Shown piece after piece: positions 54,883 to 64,000 of a DNA stretch of 64,000 bases (position 1 is its first letter; each line of letters starts with the position of its first letter). A model generated the notes under the pieces. That model ran no database searches, was not told where the DNA came from, and saw nothing but the letters and a program-made list of their open reading frames with translations. This DNA comes from Nannocystis pusilla. GTDB lineage: Bacteria; Myxococcota_A; Polyangia; Nannocystales; Nannocystaceae. The position numbers and the translations under genes are program-made. The DNA lies in the NCBI RefSeq assembly GCF_020073745.1, contig NZ_JAIRAU010000001.1:372001-436000 (forward strand), read 5' to 3'.

Positions 54883-56256
54883 ATGCTGCGCCGCATGCTC
54901 GATCAGGTCCCGCAGGCGCCGCAGAAGCTGCCTCTCGTCGGCCACATGGCCGCGCTCATGGCCGGAGCCCCGTGGGACGTGACCGAGCGCTGGCTGCGGG
55001 AGCGCGGGCCGACGGTGCGGCTGCAGATCCCCGGCGCCAGCTACCTCGTCACCTCGGACCCCGAGTTCATCCGGCACGTGATCGTCGGCGCCGCCGACAA
55101 CTACGTCAAGGATCTGCGCGCCATGGGCGCCTTCCTCGACATCCTCGGACATGGCCTTTTGACCAGCGACGGCGAGCTGTGGAAGCGCCAGCGGGCGGTG
55201 CTGGCGCGGGCGTTCCGCATCGACGCGCTGCGCAACGTGGCCGAGGTGTCGATCCGCGCGGTCGACCGGCTCGGGGCGGTGCTCGACGCGCACGCGCGCA
55301 GCGGCAGGCCGGTCGACATCGGGGCGCAGATGCGGCGGCTGACGCTGCAGGTGATCGCCGAGGCGACGCTGCAGATGCCGCCGCACCAGAGCGACGACGT
55401 GCTGCCGCGGCTGTACGAGCCGCTGGTGGAGGAGGCCAACAAGCGGGTGTGGCAGCCCTACCGCGGCTTCTTGCCGACCCCCGCGAAGTTCCGCTACGAC
55501 CGCTCGCTGGCCCAGCTCGACGCGTTCTTGCTCGGCAAGATCCGCGCGCGCCTGCAGGCCCGGCGCGCCGACCCCGGGGCGCGGCCGGCCGACATGCTCG
55601 ACATGCTGCTCGCCAACCTCGACGACGGCGGCTGGTCCGAGGAGAGCGAGCGGCTCGTCAGCGACGAGCTCAAGACCATGCTGTTCGCCGGCCACGACAC
55701 CTCGAGCGCGATGCTGACGTGGACGCTGCACTCGCTGACGCAGCAGCCGGCCGAGCTCGAGCGCCTGAGGGCCGACGCCGCGCTGGTGTTCACGGGCGAC
55801 GGCGTGCCCGACTACGAGCAGCTCAAGCGCCTCGACTTCGCCGGCGCGTGCCTCAAGGAGGCGCTGCGCCTGTACAACATCGTGCCGATCGTCGTGCGCG
55901 AGGCCGCCGTCGACGACACCTTCGGCGCGCTCGTCATCCCGCGCGGCACCAAGGTGATGGTGCACATGCAGGCGCTGCACAAGGACCCGCGCCACTGGCC
56001 CGAGCCCGAGGCGTTCCGCCCCGACCGCTTCCTCGGCGACGAGCCGGTCGGCCACCGCTGGCTGCCGTTCATCACCGGCCCGCGCAGCTGCGTCGGCCAG
56101 CACTTCTCGCTGCTCGAGGCGAAGATCGTGCTGTCGCGCCTGGCGCTGCGCTACGACTTCACGCCCGTGCCCGCGAACAGCGACGCGCGCCACCGCTACA
56201 ACATCCCCGTCGGCCCGCGCGCGAGCATCTGCATGCACGTGCGCCCGCGCGAGTGA
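54883..56256 (+). CDS. Cytochrome P450
   Basis: 457 residues from the ATG at 54883. The fold is complete: GLLTSDGELWKRQR (helix C), the oxygen-binding I-helix FAGHDTSS, the K-helix EALRLY, the PERF-type segment ERF-like (FRPDRFLG), and the haem loop FITGPRSCVGQHFS with Cys 403 as the iron ligand. It belongs to the CYP4/CYP102-like branch, whose members hydroxylate fatty acids or terpenoids, but I cannot name the substrate. No redox partner genes are adjacent. Confidence 0.92.
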   Translation: MLRRMLDQVPQAPQKLPLVGHMAALMAGAPWDVTERWLRERGPTVRLQIPGASYLVTSDPEFIRHVIVGAADNYVKDLRAMGAFLDILGHGLLTSDGELWKRQRAVLARAFRIDALRNVAEVSIRAVDRLGAVLDAHARSGRPVDIGAQMRRLTLQVIAEATLQMPPHQSDDVLPRLYEPLVEEANKRVWQPYRGFLPTPAKFRYDRSLAQLDAFLLGKIRARLQARRADPGARPADMLDMLLANLDDGGWSEESERLVSDELKTMLFAGHDTSSAMLTWTLHSLTQQPAELERLRADAALVFTGDGVPDYEQLKRLDFAGACLKEALRLYNIVPIVVREAAVDDTFGALVIPRGTKVMVHMQALHKDPRHWPEPEAFRPDRFLGDEPVGHRWLPFITGPRSCVGQHFSLLEAKIVLSRLALRYDFTPVPANSDARHRYNIPVGPRASICMHVRPRE

Positions 56257-56273
56257 TGGATATGGTCGAAATG

Positions 56274-56293
56274 ACATGTCCGTGTGGACATGT
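56274..56293. repeat. ACATGTCC-gtgt-GGACATGT hairpin downstream of P450
   Basis: An 8-bp perfect stem with a 4-nt loop, 17 bp after the P450 stop. It could terminate the P450 transcript. A GAAGGAGCAT follows. Confidence 0.8.
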
Positions 56294-56348
56294 TTGAAGG
56301 AGCATCTCGCGCGACTGTTGTGCTCGTGATCACAGGGGCGAGCGTCCT

Positions 56349-56364
56349 ATGTCCGCGAGGACAT
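56349..56364. repeat. ATGTCC-gcga-GGACAT hairpin before the DUF1552 gene
   Basis: A 6-bp stem with loop GCGA, in the 266-bp gap between P450 and the DUF1552 gene. The rest of the gap shows no other feature to me. Confidence 0.65.
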
Positions 56365-56522
56365 GTATCTCCATGACGAAGATCGACCGCGAGCTCGGGC
56401 CGGCGCCGGTTGCGTGAGCGGAGCCGGCGCGAGCGCGTAACAGCGACTACACGGCCCGCCAAGGTGACCAGGCTGGGCAGCGTCGACAGTCGGACGCTGC
56501 TCGCTATGGACGGGCGAGCCTC

Positions 56523-57809
56523 ATGTCGATACGTCGTCGAAGCCTCTTGCGCGGCCTCGGGATCGGTCTCGTCGCCGCGCCCTTCGTCAACCTCCTGTCG
56601 GCGCCGAGCAGCCGCGCCGAGGGCGGGCCGGTGGCGCGGCGGTTCATCGTGTTCTTCAGCCCCAACGGCACGATCCCGCAGCACTGGCGGCCGAGCGGGA
56701 GCGAGACCGAGTTCACCTTCCCGGCCGGGTCGATCCTCGAGCCGCTGGCGGACGTCCAGGACAGGCTGATCGTCGTCGAGGGGCTCGACTTCTTCGGCGC
56801 CGACAATCACAAGGGCGGCATGGCGGCGATGCTGACGGCCAGCGGCGCCGCCGGCGACGAGTCGGGCGGGCTGTCGATCGATCAGTTCGTGGCCAGGGCG
56901 GTCGGCGGCGACACGCGCTTCGCCTCGCTCGAGTTCGGCGTCCAGACCTCGCTGTGGGGCGGCAGCACGCAGACGCGGATGTCGTACAGCGCCCCGAAGA
57001 CGTGGGTCACGCCGGACGACGACCCGGTGAACGTGTACGGGCGGCTGTTCGGCGACTTGATGGGGGGCGAGGACGCCGCGGCGGCGCTGCGGGCCCGGCG
57101 GCAGCGCGTGGTCGACCTGCTCGTCGACGAGGCCACCGCGCTGCGCGGGCGGCTCGGCAGCGAGGAGCGCCCCAAGCTCGACGCCCACCTCGACGCGCTG
57201 GCCCAGCTCGAAAAAGGCCTGTCGGGCGCGACCGCCTGCGCCTTGCCCGGGGCGCCCGCGGCCGGCGACACCCAGGACAACGCGAGATTCCCGGCGACCA
57301 CCACGGCGCAGATCGACATGATGGTCGCGGCGCTGGCGTGCGGCATGACGCGGGTGGCCTCGCTGCAGCTGTCGCACACCGTCAGCCCGACGGTGTGTTC
57401 GTGGCTCGGCGTGAGCGAGGGGCACCACTCGCTGTCGCACATGGACGACAAGAACCTGGCCGGCGTGGCCCAGTTCGTGGCGTGCGAGCGGTGGTTCGCC
57501 GAGCAGTTCAAGTACCTCGTGCAGAAGCTGGCGACGACGCCCGAGGCCGACATGCAGGGCTCGATGCTCGACAACTCGGTGGTGCTGTGGGCCAAGGAGA
57601 TGGGCGACTCGCGGATGCACAACTGCGTCAGCGTGCCGTTCGTGCTCGCCGGCGGCGCGGGCGGGCGCTGGCAGACCGGGCGCTACCTCAAGTTCGCCGG
57701 CGAGTCGCACGGCAAGCTCATGGTCTCGCTGTGTCAGGCGATGGGCCTGACCAATGAGACATTCGGCAACCCGGAGGTCGGCGCCGGCCCGCTGCCGGGT
57801 CTGGTGTGA
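56523..57809 (+). CDS. DUF1552 secreted protein (Tat signal)
   Basis: 428 residues. The N-terminus RRRSLLRGLGIGLVAAPFVNLL is a twin-arginine signal, so the protein is folded before export. The DUF1552 body follows (RRFIVFFSPNGTIPQHWRP, GADNHKGGMAAMLTASGA, HHSLSHMDDKNLAGVAQF), with conserved histidines that may bind metal. Such proteins usually pair with DUF1592-type genes, as here, in Myxococcota and Planctomycetes; their function is not known. The next gene starts 10 bp downstream with a GAGGAGG ribosome binding site, so the two form one operon. Confidence 0.88.
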   Translation: MSIRRRSLLRGLGIGLVAAPFVNLLSAPSSRAEGGPVARRFIVFFSPNGTIPQHWRPSGSETEFTFPAGSILEPLADVQDRLIVVEGLDFFGADNHKGGMAAMLTASGAAGDESGGLSIDQFVARAVGGDTRFASLEFGVQTSLWGGSTQTRMSYSAPKTWVTPDDDPVNVYGRLFGDLMGGEDAAAALRARRQRVVDLLVDEATALRGRLGSEERPKLDAHLDALAQLEKGLSGATACALPGAPAAGDTQDNARFPATTTAQIDMMVAALACGMTRVASLQLSHTVSPTVCSWLGVSEGHHSLSHMDDKNLAGVAQFVACERWFAEQFKYLVQKLATTPEADMQGSMLDNSVVLWAKEMGDSRMHNCVSVPFVLAGGAGGRWQTGRYLKFAGESHGKLMVSLCQAMGLTNETFGNPEVGAGPLPGLV

Positions 57810-57819
57810 GGAGGCGATC

Positions 57820-60219
<2,400 letters not shown>

Positions 60220-60337
60220 CGTCGCGCTCGCGGTCGCGCGACGGTGCGAGCGAACGCGCGCGGCGAGGCGGTGAAAAATCCCGTGTCACGCGGCGCCGGG
60301 GCTGCCTCGTCATGCCGGTGAACCAGGAGAACCCCGC

Positions 60338-61498
60338 ATGATCCCGCATCTCGTCGTCATCGGCACCGGTTACGCCGGTCTGCTCGCGGCCCTCCGCGCC
60401 GCGCGGATCGCCCGCGGCCGCGTCGCCGTCACCCTCGTCGGCGCCAGCGACCAACTCGTCGAGCGCGTCCGCCTCCACGAGCAGGCCGCGACCGGCCGCG
60501 GCGTCGCGCACCCGGTCGCCGAGCTCGTCGCCGGCACGGCGGTCCGCTTCGTCCACGCGCGGGTGAACGAAGTCGCGCCCGGACGCCTCCTCACCGACGC
60601 CGGCGTGCTCGAATTCGACCGCGCCATCGTGTGCACCGGCGGCTCCGTGGACCTCGACCTCGTGCCCGGCGCGCGCCAGCACGCGTTTGCCATCGACGGC
60701 GACCGGGTCGGCCCGCTGTTTGCCGAGGCGCGGCGCGTTGCCGCGCGCGGCGGCCGGCTTGCCGTGTGCGGCGGCGGCCTCACCGGCGTCGAGATCGCCA
60801 GCGAATTGGCGGAGGCGCTCCCCGGCCTGCAGGTCGAGCTGGTGTCGGCGGGCGAGATCATGCCGGCGCTGAGCCGCAAGGCGCGCGAATACACGCGCTC
60901 GGCCCTGAAGCGACTCGGCGTGGCGGTCCGGGAGCACACGCGGGTGACCATGGTCGCCGCGGATCGGCTCGAGACCGAGGCGGGGCCGGTCGGCTTCGAC
61001 CTGTGCGCCTGGGCGGCGGGCTTTCGGGCGATGCCGCTGCTGGCCGGTACCGGTTTGCCGAGCGCGGCCGATGGCCGGGTGATCGTCGACCGCTATCTCC
61101 ACGCGCGGCCGGACCTGCTGGTCGCCGGCGACGCGGCGGCCCGGGCCACGGCCGGAGGCGGCTGGCTGGCGGCCGGGTGCAAGACGGCGATGCCGATGGC
61201 GGCACACGCGGCCGACACGGCGATCGCCGAGCTGACCGGCGGGGAGGTGCGCGAGTTCAGCTTCGGCGATGGGGGTTCCTGCGTGAGCCTGGGCCGGCGG
61301 GATGGCATCTTGCAGTTCATGGACGCCGCCGACCGGCCACGGGAGCGGATCGTGACCGGGCGAGTGGCGGCGTGGGTGAAGGAGCGGGTGTGCCGCTACA
61401 CCCTGCTGGCGCTGCGGGCCGAGCAGCGCGGCTGGTGGGGGTATCGCTGGTTGAAGGGGCAGCCGCAGCCGCTGGTGGCCGCGGAGGTGATGCCGTGA
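60338..61498 (+). CDS. NDH-2-like FAD/NAD(P) oxidoreductase
   Basis: 386 residues. The FAD motif is VIGTGYAGLLAALRA (residues about 6-20) and the NAD(P) motif CGGGLTGVEIASELAEA (about 147-163). The C-terminal FAD part is DLLVAGDAAA. The layout matches NDH-2 or ferredoxin-reductase-like enzymes. An AGGAGA site precedes the ATG. It overlaps the sigma factor gene by 4 bp, and an oxidoreductase beside an ECF41 sigma factor is a known arrangement, so its product may be controlled by that factor. Confidence 0.82.
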   Translation: MIPHLVVIGTGYAGLLAALRAARIARGRVAVTLVGASDQLVERVRLHEQAATGRGVAHPVAELVAGTAVRFVHARVNEVAPGRLLTDAGVLEFDRAIVCTGGSVDLDLVPGARQHAFAIDGDRVGPLFAEARRVAARGGRLAVCGGGLTGVEIASELAEALPGLQVELVSAGEIMPALSRKAREYTRSALKRLGVAVREHTRVTMVAADRLETEAGPVGFDLCAWAAGFRAMPLLAGTGLPSAADGRVIVDRYLHARPDLLVAGDAAARATAGGGWLAAGCKTAMPMAAHAADTAIAELTGGEVREFSFGDGGSCVSLGRRDGILQFMDAADRPRERIVTGRVAAWVKERVCRYTLLALRAEQRGWWGYRWLKGQPQPLVAAEVMP

Positions 61499-62352
61499 GC
61501 CCGGCGGAGGCGGCGGAGCTGTTCGGGGCCCACCGGTCGCGGCTGTTCGGGCTGGCCTATCGCATGCTCGGCAGCGCGGCGGAGGCCGAGGACGTGCTGC
61601 AGGAGGCGCACATGCGCTGGCAGGCGGCCGAGCACGCGACGATCACCGCGCCCGGCGGGTGGCTGACGACGGTGGTCTCGCGGCTGTGCCTCGATCAGCT
61701 GAAGTCGGCGCGAGTCCGGCGCGAGACCTACGTCGGCCCGTGGTTGCCCGAACCGCTGCCCACCGAGCGCGTCGCCGACCCGCCGGATCTCGAGTCGATC
61801 TCGCTCGCCTTCCTCGTGCTGCTCGAGTCCCTGAGCCCGCTCGAGCGGGCGGTGTTCGTGCTGCGCGAGGTCTTCGACTACGAGTTCGCCGAGGTGGCGC
61901 AGATCGTCGGGCGCGAGGAGGCGGCGTGCCGCCAGTTGGCCCACCGCGCCCGCGAGCACGTGCGCTCGAAGCGGCCGCGGTTCGCTCGCTCGCGCCAGCA
62001 ACACGAGCAGATGCTCGGGGCCTTCCTCGGCGCGATCGCGCAGGGCGACCTCGAAGGGCTGCAGCGGCTGCTCGCCGACGACGTGGTCGCGTGGTCCGAC
62101 GGCGGCGGCCGGGCCCGCGCGGCGCGCAAGGTCGTGGCGGGGCCCGACCGCGTGGGGCGGATGCTCATCGGCTTCGCCAAGAAGGGCGGGGCGGACGCGA
62201 CGATCTCGTTCGCGGAGATCAACGGCTGGCTCTCGGTGGTGCTGCGGCACGACGGAGTGGTGGTGTCGACGCTGTCGATCGAGACCGACGGCGAGACGAT
62301 CTTCGGCGTGCACCTCGTGGCCAACCCCGACAAGCTGGCCCGGCTGCACTGA
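61495..62352 (+). CDS. ECF41-type sigma factor with SnoaL-like C-terminal domain
   Basis: 285 residues from GTG at 61495, overlapping the upstream stop. Sigma2 (LFGLAYRMLGSAAEAEDVLQ) and sigma4 (LSPLERAVFVLREVFDYEFAEVAQIVGREEAACRQL) are present. The linker YVGPWLPEPLPTE carries the WLPEPL signature of ECF41. The C-terminal SnoaL-like domain has VAWSDGGGRARAA and ends with NPDKL, both ECF41 hallmarks used for control of the sigma factor itself in place of an anti-sigma factor. It probably drives its own operon; a target promoter is not visible to me. Confidence 0.9.
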   Translation: MSPAEAAELFGAHRSRLFGLAYRMLGSAAEAEDVLQEAHMRWQAAEHATITAPGGWLTTVVSRLCLDQLKSARVRRETYVGPWLPEPLPTERVADPPDLESISLAFLVLLESLSPLERAVFVLREVFDYEFAEVAQIVGREEAACRQLAHRAREHVRSKRPRFARSRQQHEQMLGAFLGAIAQGDLEGLQRLLADDVVAWSDGGGRARAARKVVAGPDRVGRMLIGFAKKGGADATISFAEINGWLSVVLRHDGVVVSTLSIETDGETIFGVHLVANPDKLARLH

Positions 62353-62372
62353 TCCGCATATGTTTTAAAGGG

Positions 62373-62404
62373 CATGCTCGAAGGGACATGCTACTTCGAG
62401 CATG
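62373..62404. repeat. Hairpin with GGACATGC loop between convergent sigma factor and phosphotransferase genes
   Basis: CATGCTCGAAG (62373-62383) and CTTCGAGCATG (62394-62404) are perfect 11-bp arms, and the loop itself is GGACATGCTA. A TTTTAAAGG stretch precedes it. Position suits a two-way terminator. Confidence 0.8.
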
Positions 62405-62417
62405 TTCGTGAGGTCGC

Positions 62418-63299
62418 TCAGGCCGACGCGAGCGCTGCGGAGAGGGCGCGGCGGCCGAGGGCGCGGAAGTCGGGGTCGGCGTGGCGCTCGGCCCAGGCGA
62501 GGGTGGCGACGGCGTGGAGGGCCAGCAGGACGTCGAGGCGGGCGGCGGCGTCGCCGGTGAGCGGGCCGTGGCCGGCGAGGAAGGCGTGCTCCAGCGCGGG
62601 GTCGGCGGGCCAGACGTCGGCGCGCAGCTTGACGAGGTCGGCCTCGGGGGCGTCGAGGCGGGCGTGCTCGAAGTCGAGGACGTGGAGGTCTTCTCCGGCG
62701 AGGAGCCAGTTGTCGGGGGTGAAGTCGCGGTGGCACGGCACGCGGCGCACGCCGGCGAAGGCGTCGCGGCGATCGGAAAGGCGCTGCAGTGCGTCGCGCT
62801 CGGAAGGAGAGAGGAGGCCGGCGGCGCGCGCGTGCCACTCGTCGAGGCGGGCGGACACGCCGTCGCGCAGGGGCAGCGGGTCGTCGTCGGCGACCGGCAA
62901 GGAGTGGAGGGCGCGGGCGAACCGACCGGCGGCGGCGTGGGCGGAGAGGACGAGCTCGGATGGCCCGAGGGACAGGCGCTCGCCGGGCGCGGCGGTCAAC
63001 GCGAGCGCGCGGGCGGCGGCGTCGAACGCGAGGAGGCGCGCGACACGGGTGGCGGGGGAATCGGCCGTCCGCGTCGCGTCGAGCCGCGGCAGCCAGTCGC
63101 GATAGGCCCGCAGCTCCTGCGCGAACGGGCGCGGGTGGCGGTGCTGCTTGAGCACCAGCGCGCCGGACGAACTCTCGGCTCGCCACACCGTCGCGCTCTT
63201 CGAGCGTTCTTTGAGGCATGTCCAGGAGAACATGTCCTCCGGGACACCATCGAGGGCCCGCGAGGCCAGGGCGCGCAGCTCGGGGGTCACGCGCGTCAC
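62418..63299 (-). CDS. Aminoglycoside phosphotransferase-like kinase
   Basis: 293 residues from GTG at 63299, overlapping the stop of the M50 gene by 4 bp. It has the APH/choline-kinase fold: ATP lysine in GALVLKQHRH, the Brenner-type motif CHRDFTPDNWLL (catalytic Asp) and the metal-binding LDFEHARLDAP. The N-terminal region near SWTCLKERSK carries a repeat-derived stretch (VPEDMFSWTC). It could act on a small alcohol, aminoglycoside or fructosamine; resistance activity should not be assumed. It converges with the sigma factor gene across a hairpin. Confidence 0.75.
   Translation of the reverse strand: MTRVTPELRALASRALDGVPEDMFSWTCLKERSKSATVWRAESSSGALVLKQHRHPRPFAQELRAYRDWLPRLDATRTADSPATRVARLLAFDAAARALALTAAPGERLSLGPSELVLSAHAAAGRFARALHSLPVADDDPLPLRDGVSARLDEWHARAAGLLSPSERDALQRLSDRRDAFAGVRRVPCHRDFTPDNWLLAGEDLHVLDFEHARLDAPEADLVKLRADVWPADPALEHAFLAGHGPLTGDAAARLDVLLALHAVATLAWAERHADPDFRALGRRALSAALASA
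63219..63246. repeat. TGTCC-GGAG hairpin with AACATGTC loop inside the phosphotransferase gene
   Basis: TGTCC and GGAG (63219-63228, one mismatch) pair with CTCC and GGACA (63237-63246). The loop contains AACATGTC. It lies in frame near the protein N-terminus. Confidence 0.6.
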
Positions 63300-64000
63300 C
63301 GGCGGCGCAGGCTGGCCAGGTCGACGCGGCTGCTGCCACGGGTGAACAGCCACAGGCCGAGGACCAGCACCAGCACCGAGAACAGGCCGCAGACGGCGCC
63401 CCACAGCATGTACGAGCCGCCGAGCGCGGCGGCGATGTGGGCCGAGTCGGACGGCATGACGCCGGCGGAGGTCTGGGCGCTGGCGGTGAACAGGTAGTCG
63501 GCGCGGGAGAACACGCTGAGGGCCAGCTGGACGGCGAGGAAGACCAGGGCGGTCTGGGCGACCGCGGCGCGGGCGCGGGCGGCGAGCGCGACGAGGAGGA
63601 CGCCGACGCCGCCGATGTACCAGAAGCCGAACGGGTTCTCGACCACGAGCGCGACGGCCAGCAGGAACCCGAGGCCGAGCAGGCCGAGCACGACGCGGGC
63701 GACCCGCTCGCGCCGGGCCAGGGCGAAGCACAGACCGGCGACCACGGCCGGGCCGATCAGCCCGCCGGCGGCGACGACAGCCTGAAGAGCATGTCCTTCG
63801 GGACCTGTATGAACGGCCATGCCCGAACCGTCAGGCCAGAGGTAGAACGCCTCGAACGTGCCGCCGGTGGCCAGCGCCGCCAGGCCGTGGCCGAGCTCGT
63901 GGGCGAGCGTGGACAGGAGGAGCAGCGGGTAGATGAGCAGGCCGCCGAACGGGACGGCGTAGAGCAGGAGGGTGATCGCGGCGCTGGCGAACAATGCGCC
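63296..64000 (-). CDS. M50-family membrane metalloprotease, N-terminus outside window
   Basis: The minus-strand frame is open through the right edge, so the true start probably lies beyond 64000. At least 232 residues are visible with six or so hydrophobic segments. The HELGH metal motif (32-36 of the visible part) lies in the helix LLLSTLAHELGHGLAALA, as in M50/site-2-protease-like proteins. A second metal-binding region is not evident in this part (NPFGFWYIGGVG is a candidate for the third ligand loop). A TGTCC-ttcg-GGACC hairpin is embedded near 63793, encoding HTGPEGHAL. Confidence 0.75.
   Translation of the reverse strand, partial: GALFASAAITLLLYAVPFGGLLIYPLLLLSTLAHELGHGLAALATGGTFEAFYLWPDGSGMAVHTGPEGHALQAVVAAGGLIGPAVVAGLCFALARRERVARVVLGLLGLGFLLAVALVVENPFGFWYIGGVGVLLVALAARARAAVAQTALVFLAVQLALSVFSRADYLFTASAQTSAGVMPSDSAHIAAALGGSYMLWGAVCGLFSVLVLVLGLWLFTRGSSRVDLASLRRR
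63793..63804. repeat. GTCC-ttcg-GGAC hairpin inside M50 protease gene
   Basis: A short stem closed by a TTCG loop, with TGTCC flanks like the 38111 copy. A second arm pair TTCGGG/CCCGAA spans 63797-63826. Confidence 0.45.

Noticed and set aside
55146..55160. GGACATGGCC inside the P450 gene as a repeat copy
   Set aside because: It encodes LGHGLLTSDG, a conserved P450 segment, and has no pairing arms.
62418..63299. Aminoglycoside resistance gene
   Set aside because: Only the general phosphotransferase fold is recognisable; nothing points to aminoglycosides as substrate.

Overview
The window is about 70% GC and gene-dense. Its proteins point to a myxobacterium of the Nannocystaceae, most likely Nannocystis-like. 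The clues are exported lipoproteins with threonine/glycine-rich linkers, DUF1552 and DUF1592-type secreted proteins, Ser/Thr kinases with long low-complexity tails and a periplasmic S41 peptidase. The genus is inferred; no rRNA gene is present to confirm it.

Layout. 1-4.1 kb: two TldD/PmbA-type proteins facing a kinase-like protein whose HRD motif reads HRA. 4.2-8.2 kb: a type VI secretion cassette (VgrG, DUF6484 protein, TIGR02270-like protein). 8.3-15.1 kb: an exported PDZ/thioredoxin-like protein, a proline-rich outer-membrane protein, a Ser/Thr kinase with a TonB-like C-terminal domain, and a three-repeat lipoprotein. 15.1-20.6 kb: a frameshifted phosphatase remnant, a carotenoid oxygenase, tRNA-Phe(GAA), a HEAT/methyltransferase protein and a lipoprotein. 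20.8-29.9 kb: a Spo0M-like protein, two PaaI-type thioesterases, a GHKL-ATPase/transglutaminase membrane protein with a degenerate GHKL-like partner, a SPOUT RNA methyltransferase, a membrane dihaem protein and an SDR. 30.1-33.2 kb: boxC-boxB for aerobic benzoyl-CoA epoxidation, preceded by a 490-bp region holding six copies of one operator-like motif. 33.7-44.7 kb: HAD phosphatase, the operon DUF5924-aroA-rlmD-like methyltransferase, two secreted proteins, moaB, an MBL hydrolase and cysS. 44.8-54.8 kb: S41 peptidase, small lipoproteins, SPFH protein, bioD, PEGA protein, mltG-ruvX. 54.9-64 kb: cytochrome P450, DUF1552 and DUF1592-CBM2 secreted proteins, an NDH-like oxidoreductase coupled to an ECF41 sigma factor, a phosphotransferase and an M50 protease running off the edge.

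The most striking signal is not a gene. A family of short palindromes and hairpins built around GGACATGTCC occurs throughout the window. I count twelve exact GACATGTC octamers and more than thirty related hairpins. They sit at most convergent gene junctions, where they could act as two-way terminators. They also sit inside reading frames (SPOUT methyltransferase, GHKL/transglutaminase gene, bioD, HEAT/methyltransferase), and several supply the stop codon of a gene. The arm sequences vary while pairing is kept, which argues for selection on the hairpin or for spread of a small palindromic element. I do not recognise this family as a described repeat.
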